Notes: a model not told the origin generated them from the letters alone. 39,730 nucleotides of DNA from Clostridiales bacterium (GCA_022508265.1 JAFLVP010000015.1:1-39730); one strand, 5' to 3'. Counted from the first letter of the stretch, positions 7,903 to 15,259 are shown. Numbers and translations are program-made.

Positions 7903-7930
7903 AATTGACCGCCATATATGCCTTAAATAA
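7903..7930 (-). repeat. Dispersed CATATATG repeat, copy 5
   Basis: Minus-strand reading: TTATTT, two bases, then GGCATATATGGCGGTCAATT; 65 bp from copy 4, just after the ktrB stop codon. Confidence 0.8.
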
Positions 7931-7937
7931 TGCTGTT

Positions 7938-9308
7938 TTAGCCGATCAGCAGGGTATCTATGGGTTTTCTGATTTCCGCGGTAGTGCGCTTTTCGCCGAG
8001 TGCAAGCGCAAGCGTCAAAATGCCTACGCGCCCCGCGTACATTAAAATTATTAAAATTATTTTTGACGCAATCCCAAGCTGTGGGGTAAGGTTGAGGCTC
8101 AAGCCTACCGTTCCCAAAGCCGAGAAACATTCAAACAGCACTCTTTCAAACAGCGATTTGCCGTCGTCGACAGTCAGAGCGGCGATTGCGGTATTATTAT
8201 TTTCTATTGCACAGATTGCAATTACTGCAACCATAACGAGCATCAGGAATGCGGCAAAGATTGCAAGAGCCTGTTCAACGAGTGAGTATTCTATTCTCTT
8301 TTTGCCTATGTTTATGTCCCTTCTGCCGCGGAAAACGTTTATCATACCCATTATAATTACGGCAAACGTTCCGACCTTTATACCGCCCGCAGTAGAGCCC
8401 GAACTGCCGCCTATGAACATAAGTATTAGGGTCAGGGAGAAAGAACTGCCCGTAAACTCTCCGGGATAGGTGGTGTAGAACCCTGCCGTCCTCGGCGTAG
8501 TGGCGTTGAATATGCACATCAAAAGCTTTTCTCCGAAATTATGACCTTGCAGGGTGTTGTTCCACTCGAAAGCCATAAAAAGACCGGTTGAAAGGACGAG
8601 CAAAATAACCGTCATCAGTAAAACTATCTTTGTGTTCAGCTGAAATTTTTTGGGATTAAATTTACATTCTATTAAGTCGCCCCAAACCAGAAATCCCATA
8701 CCTCCGGCAATTATGAGCGCGCAGATGGTCAGAGTTACCACGGGGTCGGTTGCGTATTTTGCAAGCGATGTTGAGCCGATAAGGTCAAACCCCGCGTTGC
8801 AGAACGCCGACACGGAGTGCCAGATAGCGAGGTAAACTCCGTAGCCGCCGTAATCGGGAACGAACCTTATGCAAAGAATGGCTGCGCCCAAAACTTCGAA
8901 AATTGCGGTGCCTATAAATATTCTTTTTATAAGCCTTGGAAGTCCCGAAAGTTTGTTAGTCCCTCCGACGGAGGCAAACAGCGCCTTTCTTTCGTAAAGT
9001 CCTATCGAGTGCCTGAAAAGCATAAATACGGAGGTTACGAAGGTCATAAAGCCCAATCCGCCGAGCTGAATTAAAATAACCAGCACTATCTGTCCGAAAA
9101 GCGACCAGTGTTGCACGGTAACGTAGGGGGAGAGCCCCGTGACGCATACGGCGGAGGCAGAGGTAAAGAGGGCGTTGATATAACTGTTCGACCCTCCCTT
9201 TGCCGCAAACGGAAGGACGAGAAGCACGCTTCCTATTAAAATTGCCGCAAGATAGCCGAGTGCGAGAAACTGCCATATTGACGGCTTAAACTTGAATTTT
9301 TTCTTCAT
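7938..9308 (-). CDS. ktrB: Potassium uptake channel subunit KtrB/TrkH family
   Basis: 456 residues from the chosen start; the usual size of KtrB. Four M1-P-M2 repeats can be followed through their pore loops: SAVCVTGLSP, VSAFCNAGFDL, TTPRTAGFYT and SALGTVGLSLN, each with the selectivity-filter Gly. It imports K+ (often Na+-coupled) through the membrane, gated by KtrA encoded next on the same strand. Start at ATG 9308 (MKKKFKFKPSIW): the promoter TTGACA-N17-TAAAAT ends ten bases before it, which excludes ATG 9317 and the upstream ATG 9383. No good SD, so a leader of only a few bases is predicted. Confidence 0.92.
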   Translation of the reverse strand: MKKKFKFKPSIWQFLALGYLAAILIGSVLLVLPFAAKGGSNSYINALFTSASAVCVTGLSPYVTVQHWSLFGQIVLVILIQLGGLGFMTFVTSVFMLFRHSIGLYERKALFASVGGTNKLSGLPRLIKRIFIGTAIFEVLGAAILCIRFVPDYGGYGVYLAIWHSVSAFCNAGFDLIGSTSLAKYATDPVVTLTICALIIAGGMGFLVWGDLIECKFNPKKFQLNTKIVLLMTVILLVLSTGLFMAFEWNNTLQGHNFGEKLLMCIFNATTPRTAGFYTTYPGEFTGSSFSLTLILMFIGGSSGSTAGGIKVGTFAVIIMGMINVFRGRRDINIGKKRIEYSLVEQALAIFAAFLMLVMVAVIAICAIENNNTAIAALTVDDGKSLFERVLFECFSALGTVGLSLNLTPQLGIASKIILIILMYAGRVGILTLALALGEKRTTAEIRKPIDTLLIG

Positions 9309-9318
9309 TTCAAACATT

Positions 9319-9347
9319 ATTTTATCACTTGTCGAAAATCTTGTCAA
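9319..9347 (-). promoter_or_regulatory. Promoter of ktrB
   Basis: Minus strand: TTGACA (9342-9347), 17-bp spacer, TAAAAT (9319-9324). ATG 9308 begins ten bases after the -10. No c-di-AMP (ydaO) riboswitch is recognisable upstream. Confidence 0.7.
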
Positions 9348-9393
9348 ATAAATTCGTTCAGGGGCACTTGTGCGGGAGTGCAAGCACTTTTAT

Positions 9394-9567
9394 GCATATG
9401 ATGCGTAACACATTTTACGCCGTAAACATATGGTTTAATACGGCATTTTTGCGCGGTTTTTATAAAATTTTTGAATTTGCCTTCAAAACACATATGCCAA
9501 AAGTATTTGCAAAGCATATGTGCGTAACACAATTTATTTTGCCCGCATATCGGTAAAAAGGCATATG
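9394..9567. repeat. Cluster of five CATATG palindromes between ktrB and glmM
   Basis: CATATG at 9395, 9427, 9491, 9515 and 9562 within 173 bp. Two longer direct repeats share GCATATG followed by TGCGTAACACA (9394-9412 with one extra A, and 9514-9531), and CATATGCCAAA occurs at 9491 and 9562. This occupies the divergent ktrB-glmM gap (9309-9634), which otherwise holds the ktrB promoter, a short GCGTAA/TTACGC hairpin (9403-9420) and the glmM SD. No ORF is supported here. Confidence 0.65.
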
Positions 9568-9634
9568 CCAAACGGCTGAACCCGCTTTCTTATCGTTATT
9601 TGAAATTATTCGGACAGCCGCACAACTATATTAT

Positions 9635-10996
9635 GTGCAAAAGGAGGCTTTTACGGGAAAATATTTCGGAACGGACGGATTTCGCGGCGAAGCGGGCTCC
9701 ACCATCACTGCCGAGCACGCCTTTAAGGTTGGCAGAGTGCTCGGCTGGTACTTCGGCGCCCGACTGGGCGGGAAGTGCCGCGCCGTCATAGGCAAGGACA
9801 CCCGCCTTTCCTCGTATATGCTCGAGTACTCGCTCGCGGCGGGAATTACGGCTTCGGGCGGAGATGCGTACATACTCCACGTCACTACCACCCCTTCGGT
9901 ATCGTACATAGCCCGGTGCGACGGCTTCGACTGCGGAATTATGGTTTCCGCAAGCCACAACCCGTACTATGACAACGGCATTAAAATTATGAACGACAGG
10001 GGCGAAAAAATTGACGAGGGGGTGTTGGGGCTCATAGAACAGTACCTTAACGGCGACTTTTCCCCCTTTGGCGGAGAAGTGCCATTTGCGCGCGATAAGG
10101 AGATTGGTCGCACGGTGGACTACATTTCGGGTAGGAACCGCTACATCGGGCACTTAATCGCCCTTGCTACCTGCTCCTACAAGGGGCTGCGGGTAGGGTT
10201 GGACGGCGCAAACGGCTCGGCATTTTCAATTGCCCGCAGCGTGTTCGACGCACTGGGCGCAAGAACCTTCGTAATAGGCGACGAACCGAACGGCACCAAC
10301 GTCAACGACGGGGTAGGGTCTACCCATATCGAGGCGCTTCGCGATTTGGTAAAGCGCAACTGCCTTGACATTGGCTTTGCGTTCGACGGCGACGCCGACA
10401 GATGTATTGCGGTCGACGGACAGGGCAACGTTTTAAGCGGCGACGAAATTATGTTCGTGCTTGCCTCCTATTTAAAAGAGCGGGGCGAGCTTTCGGGCAA
10501 TAAAATCGTTTGTACCGTTATGAGCAACGGCGGACTTATGAAAAGTCTTGCGGCTCAAGGAATCGGGTGCGAGGTGTGCGCCGTAGGGGATAAAAACGTT
10601 TGGGAGGAAATGCAAAGAAAGGGCGCGGCTCTCGGAGGAGAGCGAAGCGGGCATATCGTGTTCAATAAATACGAGAATACGGGCGACGGACTCGTTACGG
10701 CAATTATGCTTATGGAGGTGCTCGTCGAAAAGGGCGTGCCCGCCGCAGAGCTTTTGAAAAATTACAAGGCCCTTCCGCAGATAACCAAGAATATACCCAC
10801 GTCGGATAAAGAGGCGGCAATGCAAGGCGTTGCGGAGCTTGCGAATAAGCTTTCCTCGGATTTGAATTTAAGAATAATAGTCCGACCCTCGGGAACGGAA
10901 AATATAATACGGGTCATGGCGGAGGGCGAAAGCGAAGAGGCGTGCTCGCTCGCCTGCGCAATTTTAAGCTCAAAAATAACGCAAAATTGCGATTAA
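9635..10996 (+). CDS. glmM: Phosphoglucosamine mutase
   Basis: Interconverts glucosamine-6-P and glucosamine-1-P on the way to UDP-GlcNAc. Signs: VSASHNP with the phosphoserine (Ser107 from the GTG start, Ser101 from the ACG), the metal loop FDGDADR, sugar-binding GGERSGH and phosphate-binding RPSGTEN near the C-terminus. Length 447-453 residues is normal. The coordinates use GTG 9635, the outermost canonical codon, but it has no SD. A perfect AAAAGGAGG (9639-9647) sits five bases before ACG 9653, and family members begin MGKYFGTDG exactly where this frame reads TGKYFGTDG, so ACG 9653 is the likely true start (or a sequence error or mutation of ATG). An ATG at 9633 is out of frame. glmS follows after 30 bp, presumably in one operon. 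Confidence 0.95.
   Translation: MQKEAFTGKYFGTDGFRGEAGSTITAEHAFKVGRVLGWYFGARLGGKCRAVIGKDTRLSSYMLEYSLAAGITASGGDAYILHVTTTPSVSYIARCDGFDCGIMVSASHNPYYDNGIKIMNDRGEKIDEGVLGLIEQYLNGDFSPFGGEVPFARDKEIGRTVDYISGRNRYIGHLIALATCSYKGLRVGLDGANGSAFSIARSVFDALGARTFVIGDEPNGTNVNDGVGSTHIEALRDLVKRNCLDIGFAFDGDADRCIAVDGQGNVLSGDEIMFVLASYLKERGELSGNKIVCTVMSNGGLMKSLAAQGIGCEVCAVGDKNVWEEMQRKGAALGGERSGHIVFNKYENTGDGLVTAIMLMEVLVEKGVPAAELLKNYKALPQITKNIPTSDKEAAMQGVAELANKLSSDLNLRIIVRPSGTENIIRVMAEGESEEACSLACAILSSKITQNCD
9639..9647 (+). promoter_or_regulatory. Strong Shine-Dalgarno site before ACG
   Basis: AAAAGGAGG, five bases before the in-frame ACG at 9653. It decides the glmM start: it lies inside the frame if GTG 9635 is used. 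Confidence 0.7.
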
Positions 10997-11026
10997 CCCC
11001 CCAATATACTTGAAATAAGGTAAAAT

Positions 11027-12796
11027 ATGTGTGGAATTATAGGATATATCGGTGGCAAAAATGCCGCCGAAATAGTTTATGAAGGACTTGAAAATCTCGA
11101 ATACCGCGGCTACGATTCCGCGGGCATTGCTTTAAAAATCGAAGGCAAAAACGCTGTTTTTAAGAAAAAAGGCAGGGTCCATAAGCTGTTGCCCTTAATT
11201 GAAGGTATTCAATCCGACACGGGTATAGGGCACACACGCTGGGCTACGCACGGCAAGCCCTCGGACGAAAACGCCCACCCGCACACCTACGGTAAAATTG
11301 CCGTCGTACATAACGGAATTATCGAAAACTACGGCATACTTAGGGGGCAATTGGAGAAAAACGGCGAAAAATTCACTTCCTCTACGGACAGCGAGGTTAT
11401 AGCTCACCTCATTTCTTCCTACTATACGGGCAACCTGTCGGAGGCTGTCGCAAGGGCAGTAAAAATGCTCGAAGGCTCATATGCGCTCATAGTGATGTGT
11501 GAGGGAGTGGAGGAAATCGTTGCGGCTAAATACAAGAGCCCTTTAATCATAGGCTTGGGCTACGGCGAAAACTTCTGCGCAAGCGACGAGCCCGCCCTCG
11601 CCGGCAAATGCCCACAAATATGCGTCCTCGAAGATGACGATATAGCCGTAATAAGCAAGTCCGAAGTTGCTGTTTTCGACAGCAATTTAAACCCTGTAAC
11701 AAGGCAGAACATACTTAATTTAGCCCTGCCCGCAGTGTTCGATCTGGGCAATTGCCCCCACTATATGCTTAAAGAACTGCGGGAAGTGCCCGCTTCTATT
11801 AAAAATACGTCGTCTGCGTTTTTCGACGTTGCGGACAGTTTTAAAGAGGTAATTTCGGGCGCGGACAGAATAATCGTGCTCGGCTGCGGAACTGCGTACC
11901 ACGCGGGGCTTTTAGGCAAGCGGTACATAGAAAGCTTTGCGCGAATCCCCGTCGAGGCGGAAAATGCGGGCGAATTCAGGTACAAAAACCCTGTAATTAC
12001 TTCGGGAACGGTAGTATTTGCCGTAAGTCAAAGCGGCGAAACGGCGGATACCTTAGAGGCGTCAAAGCTCGCTAAATCATTGGGCGCAAAGCTCGTTGCA
12101 GTAACCAATTCTCCCCACTCTCAACTTTCGCGGCTTGCCGACTTGGTTTTACCTGTCGTTGCGGGCTCGGAAATTTGCGTTGCGGCAACCAAGAGCTACA
12201 CGGGTCAGATAACCGCGCTATACCTTGCGGCTTTGCTGCTTGCGGGGGCCGAAATTAGCGGCGAAAACACGCGTAACTTGGGCATATGTGCGGGGCAATG
12301 CAAAGATTTGTGCCAAAATCTGAACGTTGAAACAGTTGCGCATATGTGCGCCCAAAGCAGTGGAGTTTACTTCATCGGCAGAGATTTGGACTACGCCGTC
12401 GCGCTTGAAGGCAGTTTAAAGCTCAAAGAGATATCCTATATCCCCGGCGAGGGCTACCCTGCGGGCGAACTCAAACACGGTACTCTCGCCCTGATTGACG
12501 AAAATACTCTTACGGTGGTTATTATAACCGACGAGGCGCTTGCAGGTAAATGTGCCAACGCCGTCAACGAGGTCGTCACGCGCGGCGGGAAAGCTGCGGT
12601 TATAACAAATGTAGACAGTGCGGCGGAGGAGCTCAAGGGGCAGGCAGAAATTATTTTACTTCCGAAGTGCGAAAAATATCTTTCGCCCCTTTTGTCGGCG
12701 GTTGCCGTGCAGATGCTTGCATATCGAACGGCAGTAATTTTGGGACGAAACCCCGACAAACCACGCAATCTTGCAAAGAGCGTAACGGTGGAATAA
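11027..12796 (+). CDS. glmS: Glutamine-fructose-6-phosphate aminotransferase
   Basis: 589 residues. Makes glucosamine-6-phosphate from fructose-6-phosphate and glutamine, the first committed step to peptidoglycan amino sugars. N-terminal glutaminase with nucleophile Cys2 (MCGIIGYIG), NLEYRGYDSAGIA, GHTRWATHGKP and the HNGIIENY loop; linker PHYMLKELREVP; two SIS sugar-isomerase domains with the phosphate-binding SQSGETADT and the C-terminal KPRNLAKSVTVE. Start ATG 11027 with AAGG upstream. It follows glmM by 30 bp, and no glmS ribozyme could fit there. Closed by a shared terminator with the convergent phosphatase gene. Confidence 0.97.
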   Translation: MCGIIGYIGGKNAAEIVYEGLENLEYRGYDSAGIALKIEGKNAVFKKKGRVHKLLPLIEGIQSDTGIGHTRWATHGKPSDENAHPHTYGKIAVVHNGIIENYGILRGQLEKNGEKFTSSTDSEVIAHLISSYYTGNLSEAVARAVKMLEGSYALIVMCEGVEEIVAAKYKSPLIIGLGYGENFCASDEPALAGKCPQICVLEDDDIAVISKSEVAVFDSNLNPVTRQNILNLALPAVFDLGNCPHYMLKELREVPASIKNTSSAFFDVADSFKEVISGADRIIVLGCGTAYHAGLLGKRYIESFARIPVEAENAGEFRYKNPVITSGTVVFAVSQSGETADTLEASKLAKSLGAKLVAVTNSPHSQLSRLADLVLPVVAGSEICVAATKSYTGQITALYLAALLLAGAEISGENTRNLGICAGQCKDLCQNLNVETVAHMCAQSSGVYFIGRDLDYAVALEGSLKLKEISYIPGEGYPAGELKHGTLALIDENTLTVVIITDEALAGKCANAVNEVVTRGGKAAVITNVDSAAEELKGQAEIILLPKCEKYLSPLLSAVAVQMLAYRTAVILGRNPDKPRNLAKSVTVE

Positions 12797-12826
12797 AAAA
12801 GCGGATGCACGTGCATCCGCTTTTTA
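12795..12826. terminator. Bidirectional terminator between glmS and the phosphatase gene
   Basis: AAAAAAGCGGATGCA and its complement TGCATCCGCTTTTT around a CG centre. The A and T tracts serve both convergent genes; the phosphatase stop codon lies inside the T tract. Confidence 0.9.
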
Positions 12827-13624
12827 TTCAAGGTATTTATCTCTTAAAATTTTAATATCTTCGTCGGTCACGCCGAGCTCCTCTTTACAGTAATTTATGA
12901 CCGAGCCGTGCCGCTTTTTTATCGTGTCTATGGCGCTTACGATGTACTCGGGCTTTGCCGCCATAAGTGCGTAGAGTATGCGCTTGAACTGCAGGGGGAT
13001 GGGCGCAATTAAAAGTCCCAATCTCTGCGCTCTGCGTTTGGAAGGCTGGAAAAATTTTTGGGAGATGCAGTAGTCTTGTATAATGAGCTCTTCGTCCACC
13101 CCCAAAAGGTGTTCAAGTAGCATTGCCGAAATACCCGTTCTGTCCTTGCCCGCGTTACAGTGCCAAAGTATCGTGCCCTCCTCGTCGCGCACAAGGTCCA
13201 AAAATTCTTTCAATTTCTTCTGCGGTTCGGGCGTAAACAGAATCATTTCATATACGCTTCTCATATAGTCGTCGGCGGTGCCGAACTCCGATTTAATGCG
13301 CTTGCTCTCTTTCAGCATAGTGCTCGCCATACTCTTTTCGGAGGTTATACCCGTAGTTGCCGCACAGATGAGGGGCAAATTTATGTGCTTTGCGCCCGGA
13401 ACGATTATGCAGGGATATTCCATACGCTCACGTTCTATGCGCATATCGACAATTGTAGACACACCCATATCCTGAAGTGCCTTAACTGTGCTTTGGGGAA
13501 TTTTGTACAACCTGCCGCTGCGAATTAGCTTGCCGCTGCGTATTTTTCTGCCGTCAGCCGCAGGAAAACCGCCCAAATCACGCGTATTAGATAATTTTTT
13601 GAGGTTTAATCGTTCAATGCGCAT
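12824..13624 (-). CDS. Tyrosine-protein phosphatase (Y_phosphatase3 type)
   Basis: 266 residues. The signature HCNAGKDRTG gives Cys156 as nucleophile and Arg162 in the phosphate loop. The N-terminal NTRDLGG and GKLIRSGRLY are typical of the bacterial Tyr-phosphatase 3/LipA-like family, which dephosphorylates phosphotyrosine or phosphoinositide substrates; the substrate here is unknown. No signal peptide, so cytoplasmic. Convergent with glmS. The ATG lies six bases after a TATAAT and has no SD, so the mRNA is predicted to be leaderless. Confidence 0.88.
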   Translation of the reverse strand: MRIERLNLKKLSNTRDLGGFPAADGRKIRSGKLIRSGRLYKIPQSTVKALQDMGVSTIVDMRIERERMEYPCIIVPGAKHINLPLICAATTGITSEKSMASTMLKESKRIKSEFGTADDYMRSVYEMILFTPEPQKKLKEFLDLVRDEEGTILWHCNAGKDRTGISAMLLEHLLGVDEELIIQDYCISQKFFQPSKRRAQRLGLLIAPIPLQFKRILYALMAAKPEYIVSAIDTIKKRHGSVINYCKEELGVTDEDIKILRDKYLE

Positions 13625-13630
13625 ATATTT

Positions 13631-13659
13631 ATTATACCCGTTTTTGGGTATTAAGTCAA
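13631..13659 (-). promoter_or_regulatory. Promoter of the phosphatase gene, predicted leaderless
   Basis: Minus strand: TTGACT (13654-13659), 17-bp spacer, TATAAT (13631-13636), AAATAT, ATG. Confidence 0.8.
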
Positions 13660-13746
13660 CAAATTTCTCAATTTTGCCGCAATGTAAACTGTTGGGAAAC
13701 GCTCATATAGAATTTTTTGCAACCTCGTGAATAAAAGAAAATTTGT

Positions 13747-13775
13747 TTGACACGCGTATTTTAATTTGCTAAAAT
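13747..13775 (+). promoter_or_regulatory. Promoter of the tRNA-Ser unit
   Basis: TTGACA 13747-13752, 17-bp spacer, TAAAAT 13770-13775. A perfect small hairpin (GTTGAA/TTCAAC, 13782-13798) sits at the expected 5' end of the transcript. The rest of the gap from 13660 shows nothing. Confidence 0.75.
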
Positions 13776-13803
13776 AATTGCGTTGAACGAAATTCAACAA
13801 AGT

Positions 13804-13969
13804 GGCAGAGCGGTAACGCAAATGCGTTCGGTACGACGAATGCTCCGCATTCGCCCGCTCTCAATTAAAATTTAATATATATGCAGAGATGGCAGAGCGG
13901 TAACGCAAATGCGTTCGATACGACGAATGCTCCGCATTCGCCCGCTCTCATTAAAAACTTAATATATAT
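13804..13969 (+). repeat. Two tandem tRNA-Ser-derived units upstream of tRNA-Ser
   Basis: GGCAGAGCGG, identical to the D-arm side of the tRNA, occurs at 13804, 13891 and (in the tRNA) 13978, a constant 87-bp period. In the first two the rest of the tRNA is replaced by a ~50-base structured body ending in CCCGCTCTC: GAGCGG pairs with CCGCTC (13808-13813 with 13855-13860 in unit 1) and encloses ACGC/GCGT and a 7-bp CGAATGC/GCATTCG hairpin. Unit 2 repeats this with one clear change. Both lie between the promoter and the tRNA, so they should be in the precursor. They have no anticodon arm and no T arm. Confidence 0.7.
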
Positions 13970-14057
13970 GCAGAGATGGCAGAGCGGTCGAATGCGGCGG
14001 TCTTGAAAACCGTTGATGGGCAACTATCCAGGGGTTCGAATCCCTTTCTCTGCGCCA
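13970..14057 (+). tRNA. tRNA-Ser (anticodon UGA)
   Basis: 88 bases with encoded CCA. Acceptor GCAGAGA (13970-13976) pairs with TCTCTGC (14047-14053). Anticodon loop CTTGAAA in GCGGT-CTTGAAA-ACCGT gives UGA. It has a long variable arm as expected for Ser, and a T loop GGGGTTCGAATCCC. Confidence 0.95.
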
Positions 14058-14093
14058 AAAACAGCGAGGTGCTAAATGCACCTCGCTGTTTTT
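14057..14093 (+). terminator. Terminator of the tRNA unit
   Basis: ACAGCGAGGTG...CACCTCGCTGT stem, CTAAATG loop, TTTTT tail, immediately after the CCA end. Confidence 0.9.
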
Positions 14094-14182
14094 GCGAAAG
14101 GGAATGAAGAACCCCTGTGGTGACGCGATTGCGGAAATGCTTTCCATAAATCACAAGTCGTAACATCGACCAATCGCTATTC

Positions 14183-14221
14183 CGTCGCTTCGCTCCTTAC
14201 GTGCGAGGAGCGTTAGCGACG
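14183..14221. other. Long hairpin in the tRNA-sirtuin gap
   Basis: CGTCGCT plus CGCTCCT on the left pair with AGGAGCG plus AGCGACG on the right, with one internal mismatch and a TACGTGCG loop. No T tract follows. It is the main structure in the gap 14094-14395, which has no gene; the gap also holds a copy of a terminator fragment at 14335. Confidence 0.55.
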
Positions 14222-14334
14222 ACGCTTTGCCGCCCGAGCGCAGCGATGGTTTGCGAACCTTATTATAAAAAATTTCGAATAATGTGGCGCAAAGGGTGCC
14301 CATTTAGGGGTTTCGGCAAAATCCCGTAGAGTTG

Positions 14335-14357
14335 GTAGCCTCCCTTTTTGCGTGGCG
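14335..14357 (+). repeat. Copy of the 16192 terminator half
   Basis: 23 bases that match 16192-16215 except for one T in the T tract (GTAGCCTCCC, T run, GCGTGGCG). At 16192 this is the right arm, tail and flank of a real terminator; here the left arm is missing. Confidence 0.6.
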
Positions 14358-14395
14358 CAGAGAGGCAAGCGAAATATTGACACGATAGGAGAAAA

Positions 14396-14422
14396 ATGTT
14401 ACCCTATTATCGAACGAGATGA
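14396..14422 (+). CDS. Eight-codon leader ORF before the sirtuin
   Basis: ATG TTA CCC TAT TAT CGA ACG AGA TGA (MLPYYRTR) preceded by AGGAGA at the right distance. Its TGA overlaps an ATG at 14419 (ATGA), which is in frame with the sirtuin, a classic coupling arrangement. It may help initiate the sirtuin or sense translation; it may also be chance. Confidence 0.35.
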   Translation: MLPYYRTR

Positions 14423-14430
14423 GGTGGAGT

Positions 14431-15132
14431 ATGACGATAGAAGAGTATAAAGAAAAATTGGGAAAAGCAAACAGAATCGTGTTTTTCGGCGGGGCGGGAG
14501 TTTCGACGGAGAGCGGTATTCCCGACTTCAGGAGCGTGGACGGGCTGTACAATCAAAAGTACAGCTACCCGCCCGAAATTATGCTGTCCGCCGATTTCTT
14601 TTATGCGCACACGGACGAGTTTTACAGGTTTTACTTTGATAAAATGATTTATACGGACGCCAAGCCGAATGCCGCGCACATTAAGCTTGCCGAGTGGGAG
14701 AAAACGGGCAAGCTGAAAGCGGTTGTCACGCAGAACATTGACGGCTTGCACCAAAAGGCGGGGAGCAAAACCGTTTACGAGCTTCACGGCTCGGTGCACC
14801 GCAACAGGTGTATTTATTGCGGGAAGAAATTCGGGCTTGACGAGCTATTAAAACAAAAACCGTCTGTTCCGCGCTGTGAGTGCGGCGGGATAATTAAGCC
14901 CGACGTCGTTCTGTACGGAGAGGGTTTGCCGGAGCGCACCGTGGCGGCGGCAATCGAGGCGATAGCTTCCGCGGATATGCTTATCGTAGGCGGAACGTCG
15001 CTTGCGGTCTATCCCGCGGCAGGGTTTATCGGATACTATAACGGCAGTCCCGAAAACCTTATCGTAATCAACAAAACGCCTATACAAGGGTTTAAAAATC
15101 AGCTCATCGGCACATTGGGCGAACTGCTTTAA
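14431..15132 (+). CDS. NAD-dependent protein deacylase (sirtuin)
   Basis: 233 residues. Removes acetyl or other acyl groups from lysines using NAD+. Motifs: GGAGVSTESGIPDFRS (NAD Rossmann), TQNIDGLHQKAG, catalytic His in ELHGSVH, a zinc knuckle with CIYCG and CECGG, VLYGEGLPE and the GTSLAVYPA loop. Start at ATG 14431, the MTIEEY start with a GAGGTGG region just before it; ATG 14419 (adding MRWS) is an alternative coupled to an eight-codon leader ORF. No acetyl-CoA synthetase neighbour that would name a target. Terminator at 15199. Confidence 0.93.
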   Translation: MTIEEYKEKLGKANRIVFFGGAGVSTESGIPDFRSVDGLYNQKYSYPPEIMLSADFFYAHTDEFYRFYFDKMIYTDAKPNAAHIKLAEWEKTGKLKAVVTQNIDGLHQKAGSKTVYELHGSVHRNRCIYCGKKFGLDELLKQKPSVPRCECGGIIKPDVVLYGEGLPERTVAAAIEAIASADMLIVGGTSLAVYPAAGFIGYYNGSPENLIVINKTPIQGFKNQLIGTLGELL

Positions 15133-15198
15133 ATTTTTAAGGGAATAAATATCCCGACGGTAAGTCCCGTCTCCGCAAATCAGGCAGGTATAACAAAT

Positions 15199-15230
15199 TA
15201 AAAAACGGCGTCACTGCAGGGACGCCGTTT
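15199..15230. terminator. Terminator after the sirtuin gene
   Basis: AAACGGCGTC / GACGCCGTTT, loop ACTGCAG, with A-rich left and T-ended right flank. Confidence 0.75.
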
Positions 15231-15259
15231 GACACTGCAACATTGTAAATAGTTTTTAG

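Noticed and set aside
9348-9634. c-di-AMP (ydaO-type) riboswitch for ktrB
   Set aside because: No conserved core recognised, and the ktrB promoter leaves almost no leader.
9633-9791. Gene starting at ATG 9633
   Set aside because: Out of frame with glmM, ends inside it, and its product is low-complexity with no family features.
10997-11026. glmS ribozyme before glmS
   Set aside because: Only 30 bp separate glmM and glmS and no glmS ribozyme core can fit or be seen.
12281-12353. GCATATGTGCG sites inside glmS as part of the upstream CATATG array
   Set aside because: Two copies occur, but in coding sequence that encodes ordinary GlmS residues; they may be chance.
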